A DNA stretch of 64,000 bases from the NCBI RefSeq assembly GCF_900091565.1, contig NZ_FMCV01000001.1:459748-523747 (forward strand), given 5' to 3'. Positions 1 through 8,164 of this stretch are shown here, one piece after another. Source of the stretch: Micromonospora marina. Lineage in GTDB: Bacteria > Actinomycetota > Actinomycetes > Mycobacteriales > Micromonosporaceae. A program made the position numbers and the translations under genes. Below the pieces are notes generated by a model that was not told the origin of the DNA, did not search any database, and saw nothing but the letters and a program-made list of their open reading frames with translations. Position 1 is the first letter of the stretch; every line of letters starts with the position of its first letter.

Positions 1-16
1 CTCGCCGAGCCGTGGA

Positions 17-55
17 GGCGGCCCGCCCGCAGACAGGGGACGCGGGCGGGCCGCC
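17..55. terminator. GC-rich hairpin, probable terminator
   Basis: Perfect 14-bp inverted repeat (arms 17-30 and 42-55, 11-nt loop). No gene is supported in positions 1-268, so this most likely ends transcription coming from outside the left edge. There is no U tract, which is usual in actinobacteria. Confidence 0.5.
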
Positions 56-117
56 GGCCCCGAGACCGCAGCCCGTTCGGCGGTACGACCCCGGAGCCCA
101 TTCGGGGCCCGGCTCCC

Positions 118-260
118 GAGGTTTGCCGAACCAACCGGAGCCGGACACGAGTCAGCCTACCCAAAATACCTGTGTAGGTCGAGCGTCCACATCGGGCTTC
201 TAGCTTGTTGCAGTTACTGGTGTAGGCCCGGCATGATCGGAGGTGCCGAACCAACCGGAG
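118..260. repeat. 16-bp direct repeat in the leader of the small GntR gene
   Basis: GCCGAACCAACCGGAG occurs at 125-140 and again at 245-260. Both copies are preceded by GAGGT, with two extra T residues in the left copy. The right copy contains the GGAG ribosome-binding site of the GntR gene starting at 269. It may be a duplicated translation-start region or a pair of operator sites; the sequence alone does not decide. Confidence 0.6.
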
Positions 261-268
261 TCCTCACC

Positions 269-496
269 ATGCCTACAGCCGAAGCACCGTATCGTCAGAT
301 CGCCAACGAACTTGCCGCAAAGATCAGAAGCGGCGAGTTGAAGCCCGGCGACAAGCTGCCCTCGACCCGTGAACTCGCCGAGGCTTACGGCGTCCACATG
401 AACACGGCGTCCCGTGCTCTCTCGTTGCTGCATGATCGCGAGCTGATCACCGGCCAGCCCGGCCGAGGCACATACGTAGCCGAACCCCCGAGCTGA
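269..496 (+). CDS. minimal GntR-family transcriptional regulator
   Basis: Predicted DNA-binding protein of 75 residues that is almost only the GntR winged helix-turn-helix: a YRQIANELAAKIRSGEL segment, then GDKLPSTRELAEAYGV and the recognition helix MNTASRALSLLHDRELI, ending with the wing GRGTYVAE. YtrA-type GntR proteins usually carry a further helical dimerisation region of 40-50 residues that is absent here, so the partner surface or ligand is unknown. I chose the ATG at 269 because GGAG lies 8 nt upstream and the domain starts there; an ATG at 233 would add 12 unrelated residues. The gene stands alone, between a duplicated leader sequence and a strong hairpin at 506-550. Its target is not evident; local autoregulation is the simplest guess. 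Confidence 0.85.
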   Translation: MPTAEAPYRQIANELAAKIRSGELKPGDKLPSTRELAEAYGVHMNTASRALSLLHDRELITGQPGRGTYVAEPPS

Positions 497-505
497 CCGG
501 CCCCG

Positions 506-550
506 ATCTTGGAAAGTTCTCGTTCATACCGAACGAGAACTTTCCAAGAT
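506..550. terminator. perfect 20-bp hairpin after the GntR gene
   Basis: Arms 506-525 and 531-550 are exact reverse complements with a 5-nt loop. The stem is only about 40% G+C, unlike the surroundings, and contains TTGGAAAGTTCTCG. It sits between the end of the GntR gene and the end of the convergent LPXTG pseudogene, so it can terminate both. Its composition suggests a dispersed palindromic element rather than a locally evolved terminator. Confidence 0.7.
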
Positions 551-622
551 TCACATCGATCTTCCGCGAGACCGGGCGGGATGCACCGCGTACAGCGCCC
601 GGAGTGCCTCCGGAGTGACAGG

Positions 623-1575
623 TCAGAGCTGGACGCCCACCTTGCGGCGCATCCGGCTGAGGCCGATCAGCAGGCCGCCCGCGGCCAGCAGCCCACCACC
701 GATGCCGACCATCGGCGTCGTGCTGCTGCCGGTGACGGGCAGGTGCTTGCCGGGTCGACCACGGCGACGTCGGTGATCGTCACCGTGCCGGTGTTGGTCA
801 CCCGGTAGGTGTAGAGGATCTTGTCTCCCTTGGCCGCGTACCCGTCGGGCTCGCACTCGTTCTTGCAGGCCGACTCGACCCGGGCCTTCTTGTCGATCGA
901 CAGGCTGGCCCGCACCGGCGGGGGCGTGACCGTGGTGACTGTGAAGGTGGCCTCGTTGGAGGTGACCTGCTGCTCACCGAACGAGCCGTTCGCCCTGGCG
1001 ATGTTGACGATCTCGCCCGCCGCCACGTCGGCCTCCGTCACGGTGTACGTCCCCGTACAGGTGGTGCTCGCGCCGGGCGCCAGCGAGGTCGTCGCGCAGG
1101 TGATGCCGGTGACCTTGTCGTCGGTGATCGCGATGGCCGTGATCGGGTCCGTCGTGCCCGTGCTCGCGTTCCCGACGGTGTACGTGTAGGTGACGACCTG
1201 GCCGGCCTTGAGCCCACTCGCGGGCGTGCCGGTCTTCGTCAGCGTCAGCGAAAGGCCGATGTCGCCGGCGGCGCACGTGTGCGTGAGGACGAAGAAGCGG
1301 GCGGTGCCCGAGATGACCGCGGTGGCTCCCGTCAGCGTCCAGCCGGCCGGGGTCCGGATCCAGGCCTTGCTGGTGCCGAGGTCGTTGACGATGGCGCTGT
1401 TCGGGTCGGTGGGAATGGTCCGGGTGACCGGTCCGCCGGGCGTGCTGAATGTTGCCGTGATCGTCTGGAAGGTACCCGTCGTCGCCTGGTTGCCGGGCAG
1501 GTTGAAGACCCAGACGTCCTCGTCGGCGAAGGGCGGACCGGCCGGAACGACCCGGCCGGCCCGCCACGCCTTTCG
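623..1575 (-). pseudogene. decayed LPXTG-anchored surface protein with a DUF11-type repeat
   Basis: Remnant of a sortase-anchored, cell-wall adhesin-like protein. The reading frame starts abruptly inside a domain (PFADEDVWVFNLPGN), with no signal peptide, directly against the stop codon of the phosphodiesterase gene at 1580. It continues through a conserved-repeat (DUF11-like) stretch with TYTVGNASTGTTDPITAIAI, and a second repeat with YTYRVTNTGTVTITDVAVVD. The C-terminal sorting signal (LPVTG, a hydrophobic helix, then RMRRK) is in another frame. One extra C on the coding strand near 752-754 (CCC to CCCC) would join the frames as VVDPGKHLPVTG. The gene has therefore lost its 5' part and suffered a frameshift. 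The frameshift could be a sequencing error, but the missing N-terminus could not. Confidence 0.75.
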
Positions 1576-1579
1576 AGGG

Positions 1580-2698
1580 TCAGCGGCCCGCTCGGGCGGC
1601 CACCGCCGTGTCGGGGTGGTCGCTGAACACCCCGTCCAGGCCCAGGTCGAAGAACAGTTCGTACTCGGACGTGATGTCCCCACGCGCGTTCGGGTCGGTG
1701 CCGATGCGGAAGTCCACCGGCAGGAACTGGTTCTCGGCCCGGAACGTCCATGCGTGCACCACCAGCTTCTGCCGGTGCGCGTCCCGGATCACCGAGGTCG
1801 GCGCGAGCAGCCGACCGGCGGAGTCCCGGGGCACGATCAGGTTCTTGTTCAGGCCGACGCCGTCGGCGTACCGGGAGATCCAGGCCAGTCCCGCGGGCGT
1901 GGCCAGGTCGGCGTAGGTCCGCTTGTCGCCGCCGGCGACGAAGTCGTAGGGCGCGCCGCTCGCGTCCATGAGCTGCACCAGCCGCACGTCGATCATCTTG
2001 TCGAGCTTGCGCAGGTTGGCGGTCTCGAAGCTCTGCACGAACACCGGGTCGTTGCGGTGGGTGAGCCGGTTGTGGCGCAGCACCGCGACCAGCGGCTCCT
2101 CCAGCGGACGCCCGATCGACGCGAAGTAGGTGGGGTGCTTGGTCTCCGGGTAGACGCCGATGGTCCGGCCCCGGGCCTTCGACTCGGCCCGCGCCAGGTC
2201 GATGACCTCCTGGAACGTCGGGATCTCGAATTTGCCGTCGAACGCGGTGTTGGCGACCCGCACCTGGGGCAGGCGCTCCTTGGCGCGCAGCGTCTTCAGC
2301 TCGGCCAGCGTGAAGTCCTCGGTGAACCAGCCGGTGACCGTCACCCCGTCGATGGTCTTCGTCGCCTTGCGGCCGGCGAACTCGGGGCGGGCGGCCACGT
2401 CCGTCGTACCGGAGATCTCGTTCTCGTGCCGCGCGACCAGGACGCCGTCCCTGGTCGAGACCAGGTCCGGCTCGATGAAGTCGGCGCCCTGGCGGATGGC
2501 GAGCCGGTAGGCCTCCAGGGTGTGCTCCGGGCGGTAGCCGCTCGCGCCGCGGTGGCCGATCACGATCGGCCGCTGGGGCGCGCGGGCCTGCTCGGCGCGG
2601 TGGTCCGGGCCGGCCTGGGCGGCCACGGCCGGCACCACCACAGCGGCCGCCGCGAGCAGCGCGCCGGCCACGCCGAGGGCGGAAAGGGTACGTCGCAA
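1580..2698 (-). CDS. secreted glycerophosphodiester phosphodiesterase
   Basis: Predicted exported enzyme (372 residues) that hydrolyses glycerophosphodiesters to glycerol 3-phosphate and an alcohol, releasing phosphate and carbon from phospholipid head groups or teichoic-acid-like polymers. An N-terminal signal peptide (RRTLSALG, a hydrophobic run, AVAAQA) is followed by the GDPD TIM barrel: the catalytic IGHRGASGYRPEHT segment, then IEPDLVSTRDGVLVARHE with the metal and acid residues, and near the end VHAWTFRAENQ and DGVFSDHPD. The start is the TTG at 2698, six bases after AGGAGA; longer upstream frames would bury the signal peptide. A PHO-box-like sequence lies at 2762-2783, so induction by phosphate starvation is likely. 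It is divergent from the potassium transporter gene. Confidence 0.9.
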   Translation of the reverse strand: MRRTLSALGVAGALLAAAAVVVPAVAAQAGPDHRAEQARAPQRPIVIGHRGASGYRPEHTLEAYRLAIRQGADFIEPDLVSTRDGVLVARHENEISGTTDVAARPEFAGRKATKTIDGVTVTGWFTEDFTLAELKTLRAKERLPQVRVANTAFDGKFEIPTFQEVIDLARAESKARGRTIGVYPETKHPTYFASIGRPLEEPLVAVLRHNRLTHRNDPVFVQSFETANLRKLDKMIDVRLVQLMDASGAPYDFVAGGDKRTYADLATPAGLAWISRYADGVGLNKNLIVPRDSAGRLLAPTSVIRDAHRQKLVVHAWTFRAENQFLPVDFRIGTDPNARGDITSEYELFFDLGLDGVFSDHPDTAVAARAGR

Positions 2699-2761
2699 CG
2701 CCGTCTCCTGTCGTCGATGGGTACGCACAGCAGACCGGGTGTGGTTGACCGCCAGTTGGTC

Positions 2762-2783
2762 GGTTCCTGACCTGCCGGTGAAT
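2762..2783 (-). promoter_or_regulatory. candidate PHO box upstream of the phosphodiesterase
   Basis: Read on the minus strand, two adjacent 11-nt units begin ATTCACC and GGTCAGG. They resemble the PhoP direct-repeat unit of Streptomyces (consensus close to GTTCACC plus four bases), with about 8 and 7 of 11 positions fitting. The core TTCACCGGCAGGTCA differs by one base from the sequence at 31706-31720 in front of the secreted nuclease and lies at nearly the same distance from the start codon. Confidence 0.4.
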
Positions 2784-2804
2784 CTCCGGACGGAAGATGA
2801 CGGG

Positions 2805-4139
2805 GTGCGCCGCCTGCTCCGGAAGCCCGTACGGCTGGTGCCGTTGGGGTTCCTGGCGGTGATCCTGGTCGGCACCGGTCTGCTCATGCTGCCCTGGGCC
2901 ACCAGCGAGCAGCGGCACACCCCGTTCGTCACCGCGCTGTTCACGTCCACGTCGGCGGTGTCGGTGACCGGCCTGACCGTCACCGACACGCCGAACTACT
3001 GGAACCACTTCGGGCTCGTGACGATCACCGTGCTCACGCAACTCGGCGGGCTCGGCATCCTGACCGGCGCGTCACTGGTGATCCTCGCCGTCTCCCGCCA
3101 GCTCGGCCTGCGCAACCGGCTGCTCGTCCAGGCCGAGACCGCCGAGTTCGGGCTCGGTGACCTGCGCCGGCTGCTGGTGCGGATCGCGGCCACCGTCTTC
3201 GTCACCGAGGCGCTGGTGGCCGCCGTGGTCGGCGGACGGGTGTGGCTGGTCTACGACTACACGCCGGGGCGGGCGCTCTGGTCCGCCGTGTTCCACTCGG
3301 TCCAGGCGTTCAACAACGGCGGCTTCACGCTCTACTCCGACAGCCTCGTGGCCTTCGGTCGCGACCCCTGGGTGACGCTGTCGCTCAGTGCCGGGGCGAT
3401 CGTCGGCGGGCTCGGCTTCCCGGCGATCTTCGAGGCCACCCGGGAGTGGCGACGGCCGACGCGCTGGACGGTGGCCACCAAGCTGACCGTCTGGGGCAGC
3501 GTGGTGCTGACCGTCGTCGGCGTGGTCTACCTGCTGCTGGCCGAGTGGTTCAACCCGTACACGATCGGCACCTACGACGTGCCGGGCAAGGTGCTCGCGG
3601 CCTTCGGACAGATCGCGCTGAGCCGCACCGGTGGTTTCGACCTCGTCAACGTGGACCGGCTCACCGAGGAGAGCTATCCGATGTTCGTCGGCCTGATGTT
3701 CGTCGGTGGCGGCAGCGCCAGCACGGCCGGTGGCATCAAGGTCTCCACGTTCTTCCTGCTCGGCTTCGCCATCTGGGCCGAGCTGCGTGGCGAGCCGGAC
3801 ATCACCGTGGGACGACGCCGCGTGTCCCCGTCCAGTCAGCGGCAGGCGCTGACGGTGGCGCTGCTCAGCGTGGCGCTGGTGGCCGCCGGCACCGTCGTCC
3901 TGATCGCGCTGACCGCGCAGGTGCCCTTCTACGCGGCACTGTTCGAGGTCACCTCCGCGTTCAGCACCACCGGCCTGAGCGTCGGCCTGTCCCAGCAGCT
4001 CTCCCCGGCGGGCCAGTACGCGCTGACCGCGCTCATGTACGTCGGCCGGGTCGGGCCGCTCACGCTCGGCTCGGCGATCGCGTTGAACACCCGTCGGCGG
4101 CTGTACCGCTACCCGGAGGAGCAACCCATTGTCGGTTAG
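2805..4139 (+). CDS. TrkH/KtrB-type potassium uptake membrane subunit
   Basis: Integral membrane K+ (or Na+-coupled K+) translocating subunit, 444 residues from the chosen start. It shows the repeated membrane-pore-membrane layout of the SKT family: filter-like turns in TSTSAVSVTGLTVTDT, FNNGGFTLYSD, LSRTGGFDLVN and EVTSAFSTTGLSVGL, each with the expected glycine. Between the third and fourth pores lies GGGSASTAGGIKVSTF, the gating-loop type segment. The GTG at 2805 puts the charged RRLLRKPVRL right before the first membrane segment; a frame open from 2739 would add 22 residues overlapping the divergent promoter region. The next gene starts inside this one (4129), so the two subunits are translationally coupled. 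Confidence 0.9.
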   Translation: MRRLLRKPVRLVPLGFLAVILVGTGLLMLPWATSEQRHTPFVTALFTSTSAVSVTGLTVTDTPNYWNHFGLVTITVLTQLGGLGILTGASLVILAVSRQLGLRNRLLVQAETAEFGLGDLRRLLVRIAATVFVTEALVAAVVGGRVWLVYDYTPGRALWSAVFHSVQAFNNGGFTLYSDSLVAFGRDPWVTLSLSAGAIVGGLGFPAIFEATREWRRPTRWTVATKLTVWGSVVLTVVGVVYLLLAEWFNPYTIGTYDVPGKVLAAFGQIALSRTGGFDLVNVDRLTEESYPMFVGLMFVGGGSASTAGGIKVSTFFLLGFAIWAELRGEPDITVGRRRVSPSSQRQALTVALLSVALVAAGTVVLIALTAQVPFYAALFEVTSAFSTTGLSVGLSQQLSPAGQYALTALMYVGRVGPLTLGSAIALNTRRRLYRYPEEQPIVG

Positions 4140-4797
4140 ACATCCGAACGAGACGGGCATCGTGGTGATCGGCCTGGGCCGGTTCGGCTCGCGCCTGGCC
4201 GAGTCGCTGTCCCGGCTCGGCCACGAGGTGCTCGCGGTCGACCGAGACCCGGTCCGGGTTCAGCACTGGTCCGGCGAGCTGGACCGGGTGGTGCAGGCGG
4301 ACAGCACCGAGGAGGAGGTGCTGCGCCAGCTCGGGCTGGCGGACTTCCGCCGGGTGGTGGTCGCGATCGGCGCGTCGCTGGAGGCGAGCGTGCTCACCGT
4401 GCTGGCGCTCGCCGAACTGGGGATCGAGCAGATCTGGGCGCGGGCCACCTCGGAGAAGCACGCGAAGATCCTGCACTCGGTCGGCGCGCACCACGTGGTC
4501 TTCCCCGAGGCGGAGACCGGCGAGCGGGTGGCGCACCTGATCGTCAGCCGGATGCTCGACTTCATCGAGTTCGACGACGACTTCGCCATCGCCAAGATCC
4601 GGGTGCCCGCGCCGCTGGTCGGGCGGTCGCTGCGCGACGTCGCCCCGCAGGACCGGTTCGGCGTGATGGTGGTGGGCGCGAAGCGGTCCGGACAGCCGTT
4701 CCGGTACGCCGGACCGGACACGGTGCTGACGCCGGACAGCGTCCTCATCGTGGAGGGCGGCATCACCCAGGTGCAACGGTTCTCCGCGCTGGGCTGA
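4129..4797 (+). CDS. TrkA/KtrA-type RCK regulatory subunit of potassium uptake
   Basis: Cytoplasmic gating subunit (222 residues) that binds nucleotide and controls the adjoining channel subunit. An RCK-N Rossmann domain has the glycine motif VIGLGRFGSRLAE (residues 12-24), the acidic end of strand 2 (VDRDP) and the ADSTEEEVLRQL segment, followed by ATSEKHAKIL. An RCK-C (TrkA-C) domain begins near residue 145 with IAKIRVPAPLVGRSL. The TTG start at 4129 lies 7-8 nt after GGAGGA and overlaps the upstream stop codon by 11 bp. The product is of usual length for single RCK subunits, which form octameric rings under the membrane dimer. Confidence 0.92.
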   Translation: MSVRHPNETGIVVIGLGRFGSRLAESLSRLGHEVLAVDRDPVRVQHWSGELDRVVQADSTEEEVLRQLGLADFRRVVVAIGASLEASVLTVLALAELGIEQIWARATSEKHAKILHSVGAHHVVFPEAETGERVAHLIVSRMLDFIEFDDDFAIAKIRVPAPLVGRSLRDVAPQDRFGVMVVGAKRSGQPFRYAGPDTVLTPDSVLIVEGGITQVQRFSALG

Positions 4798-4814
4798 GCA
4801 GGCACCACTGCCCC

Positions 4815-6500
4815 TCAGTCGTCGTCCTCGTCCTCGTCGTCGTCATCGTCGTCGTCGCTCTTCCCGGCCTCGCCCTTGGCGGGCTTCGGCGGCTTGGGCT
4901 TGGGCGCCGGCTTCGCCTTCGCCGGGCCACCCTTGGTGGCCTTGGTGGCCGGCTTGGTGGTCGGCTTTGCGGGTGCCTTGGTGGTCGGCTTGGCGGGCGG
5001 CTTGGCGGGTGCCTCGGTGGTCGGCGCGACGGTGACCGGCACCGAGCCGGCGATCCCCGACACCAGCACGCCGCACGTGCGACCACCGACCGTGAACTCC
5101 ACCGGCAGCGTGTTGCTCCCGGTGTAGCGTCCGGCCAGCGTGAGCTTCGTCGACGCGCCCGGCGCCAGCGCCGGGGTCGCCGCCGCAGCGGTGACCGACA
5201 CGGTCTGTCCCACCTGGCGTGCCGGCGGCTGGGCCGTGGTGACCGTCTGCTTACCGGGGAACGTGAAGTTCATCGTCCAGCCGCGCAGCTCGCGGTCGCT
5301 GGTGTTGGTGAGCGTCAGCTCGGCGGAGAAGTCCTTGCCGGTGTCGCGGCGCAGCGAGTAGTCGACAGCGCAGGGAGTCGGCTCGGGCAGCCCCATCTTC
5401 GCCTCGGTCGGCTCCACCCCGCCGCTGGCCGGGCTCCGCGACGTCACGCCCCACAGCGTGGCGGTCACCGCGATCAGTCCGACGGCGGCCACACCGGCCT
5501 CCAGCTTGCGCCGCCGCGCCACCGCCCGTCGGGTCCGGGTGCGCACCGCCGAGAACGGCAGCGCACCGGTCTCCGCCGACCACGGCAGGATCGTCGTGCC
5601 CGCGTTCTCCGCGAGCGCCGGGTCCATCCGGCCGAACGCCGGTGACACCGGCACGACCGCCGCGATACCGGCCGCCTCGGCGAGCGTACGGGCCACCTCG
5701 GCGGTGGCCGGGCGGTCCTCGGGGCGCTTGGCCAGGCACCGCTGCACCAGCGCGGCGACCGGCTCGGGCAGGCCCGGCACCGCGGGCATCGGGTCCGGGT
5801 CGCGGTACATGTGGGCGCGCAGCATCTCGGTGGTGGTGCTGGCCTGCCACGGCAGGCGGCCGGTGAGCATCCGGTAGAGCAACAGCCCCACCGCGTACAC
5901 GTCGGTGGCAGGCGAGACGTGGCCGTTGTCCAGCCGCTCCGGCGCCAGGTACGCGGGCGTGCCGAGCAGCGCGCCGTCCGGTCCCTTGTCGCTCTCCCCC
6001 ACCAGCGCCGAGATGCCGAAGTCGACGACCTTCACGCCGGTCGGCGTCAGCATGACGTTGCCCGGGGTCACGTCCCGGTGCACCACGCCCCGGGCGTGCG
6101 CGGCGGCCAGCGCCGAGGCGACCTCCGCGCCGATGGTCATGGCCTCCCGCCAGGGAAGCTGCCCGTCGCGGCCGAGCCGCCCGCTGAGCGGACCGCCGTC
6201 GACCAGTTCCATGACCACGTACGGCACGGTCAGGCCGACCTGCACGGACTCGCCGTAGTCGTACACGTTCGTGATGTTGGGGTGGCACAGTCGCGCCGCG
6301 GCCTGCGCCTCCACCCGGATCCGGTGCCGGAACGCCTTGTCGCTGGCCAGCCGCGAGGCCAGCACCTTGACCGCGACCTGCCGGCCCAGCACCTCGTCGT
6401 AGCCGCGCCAGACGACCGACATGCCGCCCGCACCCAACTGCTCGACGAGCCGGTACCGCTCGCCGAGCAGTTGCACGCCGTTCCTGACCGGTCCACCCAT
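4815..6500 (-). CDS. membrane Ser/Thr protein kinase with CBM2-like extracellular domain
   Basis: Eukaryotic-type kinase of 561 residues. The kinase domain (about 15-275) has the glycine loop LGAGGMSVVWRG, Lys45 in VAVKVL, the catalytic Asp143 in HRDVTPGN, DFG at 160-162 and TPAYLAPE in the activation segment. After a juxtamembrane RTRRAVARRRK stretch there is one membrane helix (about 328-350), then an extracellular beta-sandwich like cellulose-binding family 2 (YSLRRDTGKDFSAELTLTN, LRGWTMNFTFPG, CGVLVSG). Behind it come Pro/Lys/Ala repeats and a tail of a dozen Asp/Glu. Most bacterial relatives have PASTA or unrelated sensors, so this one probably senses a polysaccharide. The Lys that usually follows HRDx is Thr here. 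The ATG at 6500 is preferred over an upstream start at 6536 because it is preceded by AGGA and fits the family. Convergent with the trk genes. Confidence 0.9.
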   Translation of the reverse strand: MGGPVRNGVQLLGERYRLVEQLGAGGMSVVWRGYDEVLGRQVAVKVLASRLASDKAFRHRIRVEAQAAARLCHPNITNVYDYGESVQVGLTVPYVVMELVDGGPLSGRLGRDGQLPWREAMTIGAEVASALAAAHARGVVHRDVTPGNVMLTPTGVKVVDFGISALVGESDKGPDGALLGTPAYLAPERLDNGHVSPATDVYAVGLLLYRMLTGRLPWQASTTTEMLRAHMYRDPDPMPAVPGLPEPVAALVQRCLAKRPEDRPATAEVARTLAEAAGIAAVVPVSPAFGRMDPALAENAGTTILPWSAETGALPFSAVRTRTRRAVARRRKLEAGVAAVGLIAVTATLWGVTSRSPASGGVEPTEAKMGLPEPTPCAVDYSLRRDTGKDFSAELTLTNTSDRELRGWTMNFTFPGKQTVTTAQPPARQVGQTVSVTAAAATPALAPGASTKLTLAGRYTGSNTLPVEFTVGGRTCGVLVSGIAGSVPVTVAPTTEAPAKPPAKPTTKAPAKPTTKPATKATKGGPAKAKPAPKPKPPKPAKGEAGKSDDDDDDDEDEDDD

Positions 6501-6571
6501 GGTCGGTCCTGTTGCCCGAAGTCGACCCCGGTACACCTCAGCGGTCGGAATCGGTCAGGAAAGTCACCCGT

Positions 6572-8128
6572 TCAGGCTGTCGCGAGCAGTTGGTCCACCG
6601 GCGCGTAGTCGTCGGTGAGCACCATCGCGTCCCCGACCCATCCGGTCACCGCCGCCTCGTCCATCAGTTCGGCCCGCTCCGGCAGCAACTTGAGCCCGGC
6701 CGGGATCGCGGCGAGCGGCAGCGGCGCGTCCGAGGCGACGATCACAAAGTTGGCGCCCTGCTCCCCGTCGATCGCGCCGGGCGGGGCGATCAGCGCGACG
6801 TGCGCGAACTCGGCCTTCACGGTGGCCAGTTCGGCGCGGATGAACCGGCCCGGCGGATAGTCGATGACGTTCTGCACGTAGATCCCGTCCGGGCGCAGCA
6901 CCCGCCGGATGTCGGCGGCCATCTCCCGGGTGGCCAGGTGCCACGGCACCACCAGGTGGCCGAACGCGTCACCGACTATGAAGTCGCGGCTGTCGCCCGG
7001 CTCGCCGCGCAGCAGCACCCGCGCGTCGCCCACCTCGGCGCGCATCTGCGGGCCGGTGCGCAGGCCCAGCTCCCGCCGGTCCAGCTCGACCAGGCCGCCG
7101 TCGAGTTCGAAGACCAGGTTGTCGGTGCCGGGCCGGGTCGCGGCCAGGTAGTTCGGCACGGTGAAGCCGCCACCGCCCAGGTGCAGCGCGTCCATCGGTT
7201 GCCGCGCCGGCCGCGCCACGTCAGCGACCAGGCCGATCCACTGCGTGTACGCGTACTTCAGGTGGTTCGGCTCGTTCAGGTCGACGTACGAGTGCTCGGC
7301 CGAGTTGAGGTAGAGCGTGCGCCCCTGCGGCCACGACGGGTCCACCTCGACGCGGGCGCAGTGGTACGCCGTCTCCACGTCGCACGGGTTCGGCGCCGCG
7401 GCGGTGAGCCCGGCGGCGGCGAGACCGAGCAGTGCCAGCGCGGCCTTGACCCGGCCCGGCGCGGACAGCCCGGTGGGACCGGCCTGCCGGCGCAGCCAGA
7501 CGCCGAGTGCCAGCCCGGTCACCCCGATCACCGCGGCCAGTGCCAGCACGATGACGGAGCTGCGCAGCGCGGCCACCAGGATGAAGCCGGTGCCGAGCGT
7601 GGCGGTGATGCCGCCGAGCGTGCCGATGCTGGACAGCTTGCCCACCACCTGGCCGGTGCGGCGCAGGTCGGCGAGCTGGAGCTTCACCACGAGCGGGGTG
7701 ATGGCGGACAGCAGCGCCGCGGGCAGCACCACGGTCAGCGCGGTCAGCAGGAGCACCGCGCTCGCCGCGCCGCCGCGCAGCACCTCACCGGCGTACCTGA
7801 CGATCGGCAGCGTGACGGCGGTGGCGATGCCGGCCAGCACCAGCGCCGGGGCGAGCAGGGTGCGCGGGTCACGCCGGTCGGCGAGCCACCCGCCGAACCA
7901 CGCCCCGTACGCGATGGCGGCCAGTGCCATGCCGATGACCGAGCTGGTCACCTGGAGGGTCACCCCGACGTACGGGCCGACCAGGCGCAGCGAGACGGTC
8001 TCCAGCACCAGCACCGCCCCGCTGGAGAGGAAGACGAGGAACGCGGCGAGCCCGTTGGGCAGGGCCCGGGGCGGAACCGGTGCGTCGGCGGCCGGTTCCG
8101 CCGTGACGTCGGACGAAGTGCTGCTCAT
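6572..8128 (-). CDS. membrane-fused spermidine-synthase-like protein
   Basis: 518 residues. The N-terminal half (about 25-245) has seven to eight hydrophobic helices like a truncated MFS/SpeE-fused transporter, starting with LAAFLVFLSSGAVLVLETVS. The C-terminal half is a Rossmann aminopropyltransferase-like domain: the dcSAM loop LHLGGGGFTVPNYLA, FELDGGLVELDRRELGL for the acidic residue after strand 2, VGDARVLL, and DFIVGDAFGHLVVPWHL with the Asp that activates the amine in true spermidine synthases. The family is common in actinobacteria and its substrate is not established, so polyamine synthesis should not be assumed. It ends 71 bp before the kinase gene on the same strand, and the two may share a transcript. 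Confidence 0.85.
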   Translation of the reverse strand: MSSTSSDVTAEPAADAPVPPRALPNGLAAFLVFLSSGAVLVLETVSLRLVGPYVGVTLQVTSSVIGMALAAIAYGAWFGGWLADRRDPRTLLAPALVLAGIATAVTLPIVRYAGEVLRGGAASAVLLLTALTVVLPAALLSAITPLVVKLQLADLRRTGQVVGKLSSIGTLGGITATLGTGFILVAALRSSVIVLALAAVIGVTGLALGVWLRRQAGPTGLSAPGRVKAALALLGLAAAGLTAAAPNPCDVETAYHCARVEVDPSWPQGRTLYLNSAEHSYVDLNEPNHLKYAYTQWIGLVADVARPARQPMDALHLGGGGFTVPNYLAATRPGTDNLVFELDGGLVELDRRELGLRTGPQMRAEVGDARVLLRGEPGDSRDFIVGDAFGHLVVPWHLATREMAADIRRVLRPDGIYVQNVIDYPPGRFIRAELATVKAEFAHVALIAPPGAIDGEQGANFVIVASDAPLPLAAIPAGLKLLPERAELMDEAAVTGWVGDAMVLTDDYAPVDQLLATA

Positions 8129-8164
8129 CGTGGCGATGGTACGCAGCGCCGCTGAGACGCCGGG

